Shown piece by piece: positions 32,283 to 41,279 of a stretch of DNA of 64,000 nt (the first letter of the stretch is position 1; every line of letters begins with the position of its first letter). Source of the DNA: Hyalangium ruber. Its GTDB lineage: Bacteria; Myxococcota; Myxococcia; Myxococcales; Myxococcaceae. A model generated the notes under the pieces. It searched no databases and had not been told where the DNA came from. It saw only the letters and a list, made by a program, of their open reading frames with translations. The stretch is taken from the NCBI RefSeq assembly GCF_034259325.1, contig NZ_JAXIVS010000003.1:558001-622000 (forward strand). Reading direction: 5' to 3'. A program made the position numbers and the translations under genes.

Positions 32283-33488
32283 ATGTCCTCGACTCCCTCC
32301 CCCAGGCCAAATGAAGGCTCGGCTCCGGCGCTGGACGCCTCCCCGCCGCATGCCGTCTCCTTGCCGCCGCCAACCTCTGGGGTGGTGAGAGCGGCGGCCG
32401 AGGCGCGCCAGGACGGGCTGGATGTGCTGCGCGCGGTGGCCATCCTCCTGGTGCTGTGCTTCCACTCTCCCGAGGCCGTGCGGAACGTGCTGCCCCCGGT
32501 GCTCGTCCCCGCCTTCACGCTGGGGTGGATGGGGGTGGATCTGTTCTTCGTACTCTCCGGCTACCTCATCGGGCGGCAGGTGTTCGCCACCCGGGAGGAC
32601 CTGCCCCTGGGCGCGCGGCTGCGCACCTTCTGGGTGAAGCGCTGGACGCGCACTCTGCCGCTGTACCTCGTGGTGCTGGGGACGTACGCCGTCCTCAAGC
32701 CGCTCGTTTTCAAGGCGCCCTTCCTGGGCGGAGGCTGGCACTTCGCGCTTTTCCTTCAGAACTACAGCGCGCTGCGGGACTTCGTGCAGAGCTGGTCGCT
32801 GTGCGTGGAGGAGCACTTCTACCTGGTGCTGCCGCTGCTGGCGTTCGGGCTGCGGGGCCAGCGCTGGCCGGCGTGGGTGTGGCTGATGCCCATGGCCGTG
32901 AGCGTCCTGGGACGAGCGCTCCTCGTCGGAGTGATTCCGTCGAGCCCTCCCGTCCGGGAGTGGCTGGCCGCGTACCCGTGGGGCACGCACCTGCACCTGG
33001 ATGGGCTGAGCGTGGGCGTGTTCCTCGCGCGCACGGCGCCGCGCTGGCGCACCTGGCCGGCGCGGTGGAAGGCGGCGAGCACGGTGCTGGGGTTGGGGGT
33101 GCTGGCGGTGACGCTGGGGCTCTACGGTGCCACGGTGCTGGGACATACCTACCTGGGGCTCTATCCAGGGCTGAGCGCGGGCTTCGGGCTGCTGCTGGTG
33201 GGGATGGAGTCCTGGCGGCTGCCCACCGGGCCACGGCGGGCGGTGTACGCGGTGGCGGTGACCTCCTATGGGGCGTACCTCTGGCACGGGCTGCTGGTGC
33301 GAGTCTTCGAACGGAGCCACTTCACGTTGGGCATCTGGGCGCTGGATCTGCTGGTCTTCTTCGCGGCGACGCTGCTGGTGTCGTGGGTGACGTACGTGGC
33401 GATCGAAAAACCGGGCCTGCGGCTGAGGAACTGGCTGCTGGCGCGCGAGGAACCTGGACAGGTGCCGGGCAAGCCGGGTTACTCGTAA
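32283..33488 (+). CDS. Acyltransferase family 3 membrane protein (sugar O-acyltransferase)
   Basis: 401 residues from the ATG at 32283. After a ~40-residue Pro/Ala-rich cytoplasmic N-terminus come about ten membrane segments. Acyltransferase-3 motifs are present: GLDVLRAVAILLVLCFHSPE with the H in the first membrane helix, MGVDLFFVLSGYLIGRQVF, the R-x10-R-type loop FWVKRWTRTLPLY and SWSLCVEEHFYLVLPL. These enzymes acetylate or otherwise acylate sugars at the membrane, so this one likely decorates the polysaccharide. The gene is divergent from wzx. Confidence 0.92.
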   Translation: MSSTPSPRPNEGSAPALDASPPHAVSLPPPTSGVVRAAAEARQDGLDVLRAVAILLVLCFHSPEAVRNVLPPVLVPAFTLGWMGVDLFFVLSGYLIGRQVFATREDLPLGARLRTFWVKRWTRTLPLYLVVLGTYAVLKPLVFKAPFLGGGWHFALFLQNYSALRDFVQSWSLCVEEHFYLVLPLLAFGLRGQRWPAWVWLMPMAVSVLGRALLVGVIPSSPPVREWLAAYPWGTHLHLDGLSVGVFLARTAPRWRTWPARWKAASTVLGLGVLAVTLGLYGATVLGHTYLGLYPGLSAGFGLLLVGMESWRLPTGPRRAVYAVAVTSYGAYLWHGLLVRVFERSHFTLGIWALDLLVFFAATLLVSWVTYVAIEKPGLRLRNWLLAREEPGQVPGKPGYS

Positions 33489-33502
33489 GGCATGGAGGCC
33501 TT

Positions 33503-34684
33503 CTGAGCCCGTCTCGTTCCGCAGCCCCCGCTTCCGCCGTCGCCTGGCACCTGCTCACGGGCGAGTACCCGCCCCAGCCGGGCGGCGTCAGCGACTACAC
33601 GCGGCTGGTGGCGACGGAGCTGGCGCGCACGGGCGCGGAGGTACACGTGTGGGCGCCCGGAGCGGCGGGAGTGGCCCAGGAAGAAGGCGTCACGGTCCAC
33701 CGCGAGCCGGGCCTCTTCACCCCCACGGGGCTGGTGAAGCTGACCCGAGGGCTGGATGCGTGCCCGGGGCCGAGGCGACTGCTGCTCCAGTACGTGCCGC
33801 ACGCGTTCGGACTGAAGGCGATGAACGTGCCCTTCTGCGCGTGGTTCGCCGCGCGGCGGCACGAGGAGCGCTGGGTCTTCTTCCATGAGGTGGTGTACCC
33901 GTGGAGCCCCCGCGCGCCGCTGCGCCACCAGGTGCTCGCGGGCACCACGCGGGTGATGCTGCGGCTGGTAGCGGGCGTCGCGGACCGCGCGTTCGTCTCC
34001 ATTCCGACGTGGGCCGAGCACCTGCCCGCGTCGCTGCGCGCCCGGGCCGAGTGGCGCCCCGTGCCCAGCAACCTGCCCACGCAGGTGCCCTCCACCGCCG
34101 TCGCCCGCGTGCGCGAGGAGCTCGGAGAGGGCCCGCTGCTCGGACACTTCGGCACGTACGGCCACGCCACGGCGGGGCTCCTGGAGCGCGCGCTGGTGCC
34201 CCTGCTGCGCGCCGATGCCACCCGCCGGGTGCTGCTGCTAGGCCGGGGCAGTCATGCGTGGCGCGAGGGACTGGCTCGACGCTCCCCGGAGCTGGCCGGG
34301 CAGCTCCTCTCCCGGGACTCGCTGGAGCCCGGGGCGCTGGCGGCCCACCTCCGGGCCTGCGAGCTGCTCCTGCAACCTTATATAGACGGGGTGAGCGCGC
34401 GGAGAGGCAGCACCATGGCCAGCCTGGCGCTGGGCCGGCCGCTGGTCACCAACACCGGGCACCTCACCGAGCCGCTGTGGCGCACACTGGGCGCGGTGGC
34501 GCTGGCGGAGGGACCGGATCCGGTGGCCCTGTCCCGAGCGGCGGAGCGACTCCTGTCCCATCCCGAGGAGCGCGCGGCCCTGGGCGCTCGGGCGGCCGAG
34601 GTGTACCGGGAGCGCTTCTCCCTGGAGCGCACCGTAGAGTCGCTGCTGCGCCCCGCGCCGTGCGAGGAGAGAAACCCCTCATGA
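33503..34684 (+). CDS. Glycosyltransferase, GT-B fold (GT4-like, divergent)
   Basis: About 394 residues. The N-terminus is family-like from WHLLTGEYPPQPGGVSDYTR, but no ATG, GTG or TTG precedes it in frame near a ribosome-binding site; a CTG at 33503 with GGAGG just upstream is the best candidate. The C-terminal domain has GPLLGHFGTYGHATAGLLER and RVLLLGRGSHAWREG. The usual E-x7-E motif is replaced by DGVSARRGSTMASLALG, so the donor site is atypical. It overlaps the next GT4 start by four bases. It probably adds one residue to the repeat unit. Confidence 0.8.
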   Translation: MSPSRSAAPASAVAWHLLTGEYPPQPGGVSDYTRLVATELARTGAEVHVWAPGAAGVAQEEGVTVHREPGLFTPTGLVKLTRGLDACPGPRRLLLQYVPHAFGLKAMNVPFCAWFAARRHEERWVFFHEVVYPWSPRAPLRHQVLAGTTRVMLRLVAGVADRAFVSIPTWAEHLPASLRARAEWRPVPSNLPTQVPSTAVARVREELGEGPLLGHFGTYGHATAGLLERALVPLLRADATRRVLLLGRGSHAWREGLARRSPELAGQLLSRDSLEPGALAAHLRACELLLQPYIDGVSARRGSTMASLALGRPLVTNTGHLTEPLWRTLGAVALAEGPDPVALSRAAERLLSHPEERAALGARAAEVYRERFSLERTVESLLRPAPCEERNPS

Positions 34685-35814
34685 CCTTGCGGCTGGCGCT
34701 GCTGATGGATCCGCGCGAGGAGGGCTGGCCCAGCATGGACCTCGTGGGCGAAGCCCTGCTGGAGGGCCTGTCCGAGTTCCCCTCGGAGGTGACGGCCACG
34801 GAAGTGCGCCCCGCCATCCGGCGCCTCGTGCGGCGGCTGCCCCGCGTGGGTGAGCGGGCGGCCTTCAACGCGGATCGCATCCTCACCCGCTTCGGGGCGT
34901 ACCCGGCGCGCGCCCTGCTCTCTCGCGGCCGGTTCGATGCCTTCCACGTGGTGGACCACTCCTACGCGCAGCTCGTCCACGCGCTGCCGGCGGAGCGCAC
35001 CGGCGTCTACTGCCACGACCTGGACACCTTCCGCTCGGTGCTGGAGCCGCACCGCGAGCCGCGCCCGGCATGGTTCCGGCTGATGGCGCGCGCGACGCTC
35101 CGGGGCCTGGAGCGCGCGGCCGTCGTCTTCCACGGCACGCAGGCAGTGCGCGCCGAGCTGCTGGCCCACAGCGTGGTGCCTCCGGAGCGGCTCGTCTGGG
35201 CGCCTCCGGGCGTCTCGCCGGAGTACCAGCCGGAGCCCTCCCCCGCGGACCGGAGCGAGGCCCTGCTGGCGCCATTGGAAGGTCGCCCCTTCATTCTGCA
35301 CGTGGGCAGCTCCATCCCCCGCAAGCGCCTGGACGTGCTCTTCGACGTGTTCGCGGCGCTCCGGGAGCGGCACCCGGAGCTGCGGCTCGTCCAGCAGGGC
35401 GGCGCGCTCACGCCGGCCCAGCGCGAGCAGGTGGCGCGACGGGGCCTGGGCAACGTGCTGCTCCAACCGCCCAAGCTGGAACGAGCGACGCTGGCGGGGC
35501 TCTACCGCCGAGCCCGCGTGGTGCTCGTGCCAAGCGAGGCGGAAGGCTTCGGGTTGCCCGTCATCGAAGCGCTCGCATGCGGGGCGCCCGTGGTGGCCAG
35601 CGACATCCCCGTGCTGCGCGAGGTGGGCGGCGACGCCTGTTCCTACTGCCCGGTGGGCCAGGTGGAGGCGTGGGTAGAGACAGTGGACGCGCTGCTCTCG
35701 GGACAGCGGCCCGCGCCGGCCCGCGAGGCGCGGCTCGAGCGCGCTCGGCGCTTCACCTGGCAGGCACACGCGCGGACGGTGCTCGATGCCTACCGGAGGC
35801 TCGTCCCGCGCTGA
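34681..35814 (+). CDS. Glycosyltransferase family 4
   Basis: 377 residues from the ATG at 34681, overlapping the previous stop (ATGA). The donor domain is complete: FILHVGSSIPRKRLDVLFDV (about 200-219), then PSEAEGFGLPVIEALACGAP with the E-x7-E motif and the DIPVLREVGGDAC tail. The N-terminal acceptor domain includes FHVVDHSYAQLVHALP and YCHDLDTFRSV, seen in mannosyltransferase-like GT4 enzymes. Donor and acceptor are not assignable. It lies in the plus-strand run from the acyltransferase at 32283 to the second acyltransferase at 35827. Confidence 0.93.
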   Translation: MTLRLALLMDPREEGWPSMDLVGEALLEGLSEFPSEVTATEVRPAIRRLVRRLPRVGERAAFNADRILTRFGAYPARALLSRGRFDAFHVVDHSYAQLVHALPAERTGVYCHDLDTFRSVLEPHREPRPAWFRLMARATLRGLERAAVVFHGTQAVRAELLAHSVVPPERLVWAPPGVSPEYQPEPSPADRSEALLAPLEGRPFILHVGSSIPRKRLDVLFDVFAALRERHPELRLVQQGGALTPAQREQVARRGLGNVLLQPPKLERATLAGLYRRARVVLVPSEAEGFGLPVIEALACGAPVVASDIPVLREVGGDACSYCPVGQVEAWVETVDALLSGQRPAPAREARLERARRFTWQAHARTVLDAYRRLVPR

Positions 35815-35826
35815 GGCGCTGGTACG

Positions 35827-37023
35827 ATGCCGCGCCCCTCGCCCATGAACCTCTCGCCCCTGCCCGCCCTGCGCCGCCCTCCGCTCCACGCGTGTACGGG
35901 CCTGCGCTTCTTCGCCGCGCTGGGCGTGGTCGCCTACCACTTCTACTGTCCACCGTGTGAGCCGAGCGGGCCGTCGTTCCTCGCCAACCTGTTCCAGGCG
36001 GGCTTCACCACGGTGAGCCTGTTCTTCATCCTCTCGGGCTTCATCCTCGCCTACAACTACCTGGGCGAGCGGGGCGGCTTCGTGGGGACGCTCGGAGACT
36101 TCTACCGGGCCCGCTTCGCGCGCATCTACCCCATCTACCTGTTGGCGCTCGTGGTGGACCTGCCCCTCTTCGTCCACTGGATCCGCCAGGCCAACCCCGC
36201 CGCCACGCCGGGCGAGGTGGCCCACATCTCTGTCACCACGCTCACCCTGACCCAGTCCTGGCTGGAGCTGGGCCGGCCCACGTGGAACAACATGGCGTGG
36301 ACGCTGTCGGCCGAGGCGTTCTTCTACGCGCTGTTCCCGTTCCTCGGCCTGTGGCTCTCGCGGCAGCGCTCGGGGCGGCTGGTGTTCATCGCCGTGGGCG
36401 CCTGGCTGTTGGGAGCCTCGTTCGCCGTCGCCGCGGAACTCGTCCCCACGTTGGCGGCGGACGCCTCCCTCGTGGAGCGCGGCCTGTACACCTGGAGCCA
36501 GCTGCCCCTGCAGCTCATTCCCCCTACCCGCCTGCCCGAGTTCGTCCTCGGCATGTGCCTGGGCCTGCTCTTCTGTCGCCGCACGACTCCCGGCAGCGAG
36601 TCCCGGCGAACGGTGGCGCTGTTCGGAACGTTCGGCGTGCTCATCGCGCTGCTGCTGTGGCTGCCTCCCAAGCCCTCCCCGCTGGTGCAGATGGGCGTGC
36701 TCGTCCCGCTGTTCGCGCTGATCATCTGGCTGCTCGCCGGAGGCGTGGCGTGGCAGGGCCTGAAACTGGGCTCGCGGCCGCTCGTGCTGCTGGGCGGCGC
36801 CAGCTACGCGCTCTACCTGCTGCACGGCTCGATGATGAACTACGCGCTCGCCCTCAACACCCGCTCGCTGTCGCTGCCACACAACGCCGTGGCGCTGCTG
36901 CTGGTGCCCGTCGCGGTGGCCGTGTCGATCCTCCTCTTCCATCGCCTCGAGGAGCCCGCACGTGGGTGGCTTCGCCACATGGGTCGCTCAAGGAGACTTG
37001 CGAAAACCGAGGGAGTCAGGTAA
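35827..37023 (+). CDS. Acyltransferase family 3 membrane protein (second copy)
   Basis: 398 residues from the ATG at 35827 (ATG at 35845 also possible). Ten or so membrane segments. Motifs: ACTGLRFFAALGVVAYHFY with the conserved H, FTTVSLFFILSGFILAYNYL, FYRARFARIYPIYLLALVVD and MAWTLSAEAFFYALFPFLGL. It differs clearly in sequence from the acyltransferase at 32283, so the locus may place two different acyl groups or modify two positions. It is the last gene of the plus-strand GT run and is followed by a 405-bp gap. Confidence 0.92.
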   Translation: MPRPSPMNLSPLPALRRPPLHACTGLRFFAALGVVAYHFYCPPCEPSGPSFLANLFQAGFTTVSLFFILSGFILAYNYLGERGGFVGTLGDFYRARFARIYPIYLLALVVDLPLFVHWIRQANPAATPGEVAHISVTTLTLTQSWLELGRPTWNNMAWTLSAEAFFYALFPFLGLWLSRQRSGRLVFIAVGAWLLGASFAVAAELVPTLAADASLVERGLYTWSQLPLQLIPPTRLPEFVLGMCLGLLFCRRTTPGSESRRTVALFGTFGVLIALLLWLPPKPSPLVQMGVLVPLFALIIWLLAGGVAWQGLKLGSRPLVLLGGASYALYLLHGSMMNYALALNTRSLSLPHNAVALLLVPVAVAVSILLFHRLEEPARGWLRHMGRSRRLAKTEGVR

Positions 37024-37109
37024 TACAGTTCTCTCGCCGCCGCGTGGGTCCTACCGTGGCTGTGGAAGGCGTACGCCCGGGTGGAGCCAAGCTCCCGGGG
37101 CTCCCGACA

Positions 37110-37134
37110 AAAATTGTCACCTGCTGACAATTTT
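37110..37134. promoter_or_regulatory. Perfect inverted repeat upstream of the prepilin gene
   Basis: AAAATTGTCA (37110-37119) and TGACAATTTT (37125-37134) are exact inverses around CCTGC. AT-rich arms stand out in this GC-rich DNA. The distance upstream of the sigma-54 promoter (about 235 bp) suits an enhancer-binding protein. A run of T in the right arm also allows a terminator role. Confidence 0.5.
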
Positions 37135-37365
37135 GGGCACCCCACCGTCTGGCGCCGATGAAGGCACGCCGCGGGTGTGCGTCCACAAGGAACGTACAGC
37201 GCCTCCACCCCGCCGTGCAGGGGTACTTGATCGCAACAGCCGGCCTGGATCCGAACCCCTGTTGTCTTTGCGCCGGTGCAAGCGGAGTGGATCTCTCGAA
37301 TTTCTCTGCACGTAAGAAGGCTGCCCCTTTTCGTCGCTCCACGCGCCCGTGACGGGCAAAGCCGC

Positions 37366-37381
37366 TGGCTCGGCGCTTGCT
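37366..37381 (+). promoter_or_regulatory. Sigma-54 promoter for the prepilin gene
   Basis: TGGCTC-N5-TTGCT matches the sigma-54 consensus TGGCAC-N5-TTGCW, with exactly ten bases between the essential GG (37367-37368) and GC (37379-37380). Transcription would start near 37392, about 37 bp before the ATG. Known pilA genes of myxobacteria use sigma-54. Confidence 0.75.
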
Positions 37382-37428
37382 CTCTTGGCCAGCACGGCGT
37401 TTTTTGTCCCTCTCAAGGAGCAACGAAG

Positions 37429-38067
37429 ATGATGCGGCGCCAGCAGAAGGGCTTCACCCTCATCGAGCTCATGATTGTCGTGGCGATCATCGGAATCCTG
37501 GCGAGCATCGCAATTCCGAGCTTCCTTCGCATGAAGGCGCGGGCACGGCAGTCCGAAGTGAGCACGAACCTCAAGAGCCTCTTCACGGCCCTGCGCACCC
37601 AGCACCGGCTGCCCCCGCGGGATATCCACTCCACGGGCTTCGCGCCGGATCGCGGCAATCGCTACAGCTATCACCTGCAGGATGACTGCCCCGCCTTCGA
37701 GAACCGCAGCGCGGTGAACGCGGTGTCCAACAACCCGGACCAGTGCGTGGGCGCGGACACCTTCCGGTACGCGGGCTTCCCGGACGTGTTCCCGGTGGTG
37801 CCGATGTCAGCCGTGACCTGGGACGATGGGGCCGTGTCCAACGGCCTGAGCACCCAGTCGGGCATCTTCGGCACCCCCGGCACCTGGGACTTCATGGCGT
37901 ACGGCGCGGGGGATGTGGATGACGAGATCCTGGACGGCGCGGACACCTGGCTCATCGCGTCGGCCGACGGCGAGCTGACGCCCGCCTGCCCGACGACGGG
38001 CGGTGTGGCGGGGCGCGTTGCGGCGGGCGAGCCGTTCAACACCAACAACGACGTGAACTGCCGCTAG
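37429..38067 (+). CDS. Type IV prepilin-like protein
   Basis: 212 residues from the ATG at 37429, with AAGGAG eight bases upstream. The class III signal is exact: a short basic leader MMRRQQKG, cleavage before F, then FTLIELMIVVAIIGILASIA, with E5 of the mature protein. The rest is a globular domain with four cysteines (two probable disulfides) and acidic patches. The sequence after the helix (RMKARARQSEVSTNLKSLFT) resembles myxobacterial pilins. It should be exported by the type IV pilus or a related machine. Its place inside an exopolysaccharide locus is unusual, since no pilus assembly genes are nearby. Confidence 0.92.
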   Translation: MMRRQQKGFTLIELMIVVAIIGILASIAIPSFLRMKARARQSEVSTNLKSLFTALRTQHRLPPRDIHSTGFAPDRGNRYSYHLQDDCPAFENRSAVNAVSNNPDQCVGADTFRYAGFPDVFPVVPMSAVTWDDGAVSNGLSTQSGIFGTPGTWDFMAYGAGDVDDEILDGADTWLIASADGELTPACPTTGGVAGRVAAGEPFNTNNDVNCR

Positions 38068-38074
38068 GAAACGG

Positions 38075-38098
38075 GGCGAGGGCTCGCCTCGCCTCGTT
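38075..38098 (+). terminator. Possible terminator after the prepilin gene
   Basis: GGGGCGAGG pairs largely with CCTCGCCTC around a short GCTCG loop a few bases past the stop. There is no U-tract, so this is only a candidate. Confidence 0.35.
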
Positions 38099-38183
38099 CT
38101 CGAGTGTCGCCCTCTTTGGTCGGGAGAGGGCGATCGCCTTTCGGGCGCCCACGCCTCGCGCGCCTCCTGCTTGACGGTGCGGA

Positions 38184-39443
38184 GTGGGTCTGCTTCGGTC
38201 GCGGGCCTTGCGCATCCTCTTCCTCAATCCCGTGGGAGTGCTGGGCGGGGCCGAGCGGGCGCTGCTGGATCTGCTCGCGTGCCTGCGCCAGTTGGACCCT
38301 GCGCTCTCGCTGCACCTGCTGGCCGGCACCGAAGGGCCGCTGCTGCAGGAGGCACGGGCGCTCGGCGTGGATGCCCGGCTGCTGCCGCTGCCCGAGCGAC
38401 TCTCCGCCCTGGGTGACAGCGGACTGCGCGAGCGGGCACCTCGAGCACTGTGGGGACTGGCCCGTGGCCTCGCGCCCGCACCGGGACTCCTGGCGGGCTA
38501 CCTGCGCCAGCTGCGCCGAGAGGTGCGCGCGCTGCGGCCGCATCTGATCCACTCCAATGGCATCAAGACGCACCTGCTGAGCCCCGCCACCGTGGGTCTC
38601 TCGACACCCTGCGTGTGGCACATCCACGACTTCATCGGAGAGCGGCCACTGGTGCGCCGGGCGCTCCAGGCGCTGCGTCCGCTGGCCACGGCGGCCATCG
38701 CCAACTCGCGCGCGGTGGGGCTGGATGCCCGCGAGGTGCTGGGCCAGGTGCCGGTCCATGTCGTCTACAACGGGGTGGACGCGGAGCGCTTCGCGCCGGG
38801 CCCCGGAGAGGGTGTGCGCCTGGATGGGCTGGCGGGGCTCTCTGCCGCACCCGAGGGGACGCTGCGCATCGGACTGGTGGCCACCTACGCGCGGTGGAAG
38901 GGCCAGGAGGTCTTCCTCCAAGCGGCGGCGGAGCTGCTGCGCGAACACCCGATCCTGCCCGTGCGCTTCTACCTCGTGGGCGCGCCGCTCTACCGCACGC
39001 CGGACTCCCAGTTCTCGGAGGAGGAGCTGCGCGGCCGGGTGCAGCAACTGGGGCTGAGCGGGCACGTGGGGTTGGTGCCGTTCCAGCAGGAGCCCGCGGC
39101 CATCTACCGAGCCCTGGACATCTTCGTACACGCGAGCACCCGCCGTGAGCCCTTCGGCCTCACCATCGCGGAGGCCATGGCGTGCGGGCGGCCGGCCATC
39201 ATCTCCCGCGCGAGCGGTGCGGCGGAGCAGCTCACCGACGGAGAGGATGCGCTGACGCTGCCCTCGGGGGACGTGGAGGCGCTGAAGGAAGCGCTGCGGA
39301 CGCTGGTGGAGGACGCAGGGCTGCGCGAGCGGCTCGGACAGGCCGCGCGGCGGACGGCGGTGGCGCGCTTCTCCCGCGAGCGCTACGCCCGAGAGATCCT
39401 GGCGGTCTACCAAGGGCTCCTGCGCGCGGAGGGCACTCCGTGA
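38184..39443 (+). CDS. Glycosyltransferase family 4
   Basis: 419 residues from a GTG at 38184. GT-B fold: RILFLNPVGVLGGAERALLD at the N-terminus (the GG-E loop contacts donor phosphate), VYNGVDAERFAPG, then RIGLVATYARWKGQEVFLQA and STRREPFGLTIAEAMACGRP with E-x7-E. Unlike most GT4 genes here it has a long loop around 75-110. It should add a sugar to the repeat unit. It is the first of three plus-strand genes with overlapping ends (GT4-GT4-methyltransferase). Confidence 0.93.
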   Translation: MGLLRSRALRILFLNPVGVLGGAERALLDLLACLRQLDPALSLHLLAGTEGPLLQEARALGVDARLLPLPERLSALGDSGLRERAPRALWGLARGLAPAPGLLAGYLRQLRREVRALRPHLIHSNGIKTHLLSPATVGLSTPCVWHIHDFIGERPLVRRALQALRPLATAAIANSRAVGLDAREVLGQVPVHVVYNGVDAERFAPGPGEGVRLDGLAGLSAAPEGTLRIGLVATYARWKGQEVFLQAAAELLREHPILPVRFYLVGAPLYRTPDSQFSEEELRGRVQQLGLSGHVGLVPFQQEPAAIYRALDIFVHASTRREPFGLTIAEAMACGRPAIISRASGAAEQLTDGEDALTLPSGDVEALKEALRTLVEDAGLRERLGQAARRTAVARFSRERYAREILAVYQGLLRAEGTP

Positions 39444-40582
39444 GGCGCACGCGCCGGCTCGTCACCGTCTCCCACTCTTATGTGGTGGCCCTCAACCGGC
39501 GCCTGGCCAACGAGATGGCGCGCGTGGGAGCTGGCCGTTGGGAGGTGACGGCGGTGGCGCCGCGCTTCTTCCATGGCGACCTGAGCCCCATCACGCTCCA
39601 GCGCGAGCCGGAGGAGGCAAGCCAGCTGGCGGCGGTGCGCGCGCACTTCAGTCGCTCGGCGCACATGTTCGTCTACGGGCCGGAGTTGCGCGCGAGGCTG
39701 GCGGGCGGCGTGGACCTGGTACACGCGTGGGAAGAGCCCTACGTCTTCGCGGGAGCGGAGGTCGCGCTGCTCACGCCGCGAAAGGTGCCACTCGTCTTCT
39801 CCACGGCCCAGAACCTCTCTAAGCGCTACCCGCCGCCGTTCGCCCAGCTCGAGCGACTCGTGGTGGCCCGCTCGGCGGGCTGGGTCGCCTTCGGAGAGAC
39901 GGTGAAGCAGAACCTGCTCACCCGCCCCGGCTATGCCCAGCGCCCGGCGCGCTACATCCCCATGGGCGTGGACGTGGAGCTGTTCCGGCCGGACCGGGCG
40001 CTGGGTGCGGACTTCCTGCGCGAGCTCGGGTGGGAGGCCGAGGGTCCTCCGGTGGTGGGCTACCTCGGGCGTTTCGTGCCAGAGAAGGGCGTGGAGCTGC
40101 TGCGGGGCGTCCTGGAGCGCCTCACCACGCCCTGGCGTGCGCTCTTCGTGGGCGGAGGCCCGATGGAGGCGAGCCTGCGCGCGTGGGGCGAGCGGCAGGG
40201 AGGCCGGGTCCGGGTCGTCACGGGCGTGACGCACGCCCGCGTCCCGAGCGCGCTCAACGCGATGGATGTGCTGTGCGCGCCGAGCCAGACGACGCTCAAG
40301 TGGAAGGAGCAGTTCGGCCGGATGCTGGCGGAGGGGTTCGCGTGCGGCGTCCCCGTGCTCACGAGCGACTCCGGAGAGATTCCCCACACCGCGGGGGACG
40401 CGGGCCGGGTGCTCCCCGAGGCGGATACGGCCGCCTGGACCGCGGCGTTGTCCGAGGTGCTGGAGAGCCCCGAGCGCCGGCGTGAGCTCTCTGCCCGGGG
40501 GCGCGAGCGCGCCGTGACGCGGTTCTCCTGGCCCGTGGTGGCGCGCGAACATCTCGACTTTTTCGAGTCCGTGCTCGGCTGA
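39440..40582 (+). CDS. Glycosyltransferase family 4
   Basis: 380 residues from a GTG at 39440 that overlaps the previous stop (GTGA). The N-terminal part reads RRLVTVSHSYVVALNRRLAN; the donor domain has PPVVGYLGRFVPEKGVELLR and FGRMLAEGFACGVPVLTSDS. The region before this, APSQTTLKWKEQFGRM, matches GT4 enzymes that use W-K-E-Q-F instead of the more common E-G-F/Y. Acceptor unknown. Coupled to the GT4 gene upstream and 10 bp ahead of the methyltransferase gene. Confidence 0.92.
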   Translation: MRRTRRLVTVSHSYVVALNRRLANEMARVGAGRWEVTAVAPRFFHGDLSPITLQREPEEASQLAAVRAHFSRSAHMFVYGPELRARLAGGVDLVHAWEEPYVFAGAEVALLTPRKVPLVFSTAQNLSKRYPPPFAQLERLVVARSAGWVAFGETVKQNLLTRPGYAQRPARYIPMGVDVELFRPDRALGADFLRELGWEAEGPPVVGYLGRFVPEKGVELLRGVLERLTTPWRALFVGGGPMEASLRAWGERQGGRVRVVTGVTHARVPSALNAMDVLCAPSQTTLKWKEQFGRMLAEGFACGVPVLTSDSGEIPHTAGDAGRVLPEADTAAWTAALSEVLESPERRRELSARGRERAVTRFSWPVVAREHLDFFESVLG

Positions 40583-40592
40583 CCGTGGTTTC

Positions 40593-41264
40593 ATGCTGGG
40601 CATGGAGATGCCCTCGGAGCTCCAAGCCCGCACCATCCCCGGGCTGCATGACGAAGTGGTCGCCGTGCTCCAGCGACACTTGCCCGCTCCGGCGCGCCTC
40701 GTGGACCTTGGCGCGGGCTCTGGCGCCTGGGCCGCGCGCCTCGTCTCCCACGGCTACGCCCTCACCGCCATCGAGCGCGACGCCGCCTTCTACCGCTTCA
40801 CCGGCGCGCCCCTCATCGTCGCGGACCTCAATGAGCCCTTCAGCGCCCGGCTCCCAGGAACCTTCGACGGGCTCACGGCCATCGAGGTCATCGAGCACCT
40901 GGAGAACCCTCGCGCCTTCCTGCGCGAGTGCCACAAGCTGCTCGCGCCTTCAGGGCTGTTGGTGCTCACCACGCCCAACATCGAGAACGTGCCCGCGCGC
41001 CTGCAGTTCCTCGCCACCGGCGGCCTGCGCATGTTCGGCCGGGACACGCGCTACAACGACCCGACGCACATCACGCCGATCCACACCTATATGCTCGAGC
41101 GGATGATGCGCGACACGGGCTTCAGCCTCGTCGAGCACACCTTCAACAAGCCGCGCCCCACGGTGACCAAGCTGGCGAACCGGATCCTCTCCCGCGCCGT
41201 GGCCCCGCTGCTCCGGGGCCTCAAGGGCGGGGACTGCCACATCTTCGTGATGCGAAAGCAGTAG
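40593..41264 (+). CDS. Class I SAM-dependent methyltransferase (Methyltransf_23/UbiG-like)
   Basis: 223 residues from the ATG at 40593 (ATG at 40602 possible). SAM-binding motif I is ARLVDLGAGSGAWAARLV (about 34-51). The post-I acidic residue is in LTAIERDAAF, and motif IV/V in GLTAIEVIEHLENP and APSGLLVLTTPNIENV. This resembles methyltransferases acting on sugars or lipid intermediates in polysaccharide loci. It probably methylates a repeat-unit sugar or caps a chain. It is convergent with the GT4 gene at 41280, 15 bp away. Confidence 0.9.
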   Translation: MLGMEMPSELQARTIPGLHDEVVAVLQRHLPAPARLVDLGAGSGAWAARLVSHGYALTAIERDAAFYRFTGAPLIVADLNEPFSARLPGTFDGLTAIEVIEHLENPRAFLRECHKLLAPSGLLVLTTPNIENVPARLQFLATGGLRMFGRDTRYNDPTHITPIHTYMLERMMRDTGFSLVEHTFNKPRPTVTKLANRILSRAVAPLLRGLKGGDCHIFVMRKQ

Positions 41265-41279
41265 CGCCGCGCGAGGCGC

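Larger units (their letters stand above)
37024..37428. other. Regulatory gap before the prepilin gene
   Basis: 405 bp with no convincing gene. It contains the perfect inverted repeat AAAATTGTCA-(5)-TGACAATTTT (37110-37134), about 295 bp before the prepilin ATG, and a sigma-54 promoter at 37366-37381. The repeat could be an activator site or a terminator for the acyltransferase operon. Confidence 0.6.
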
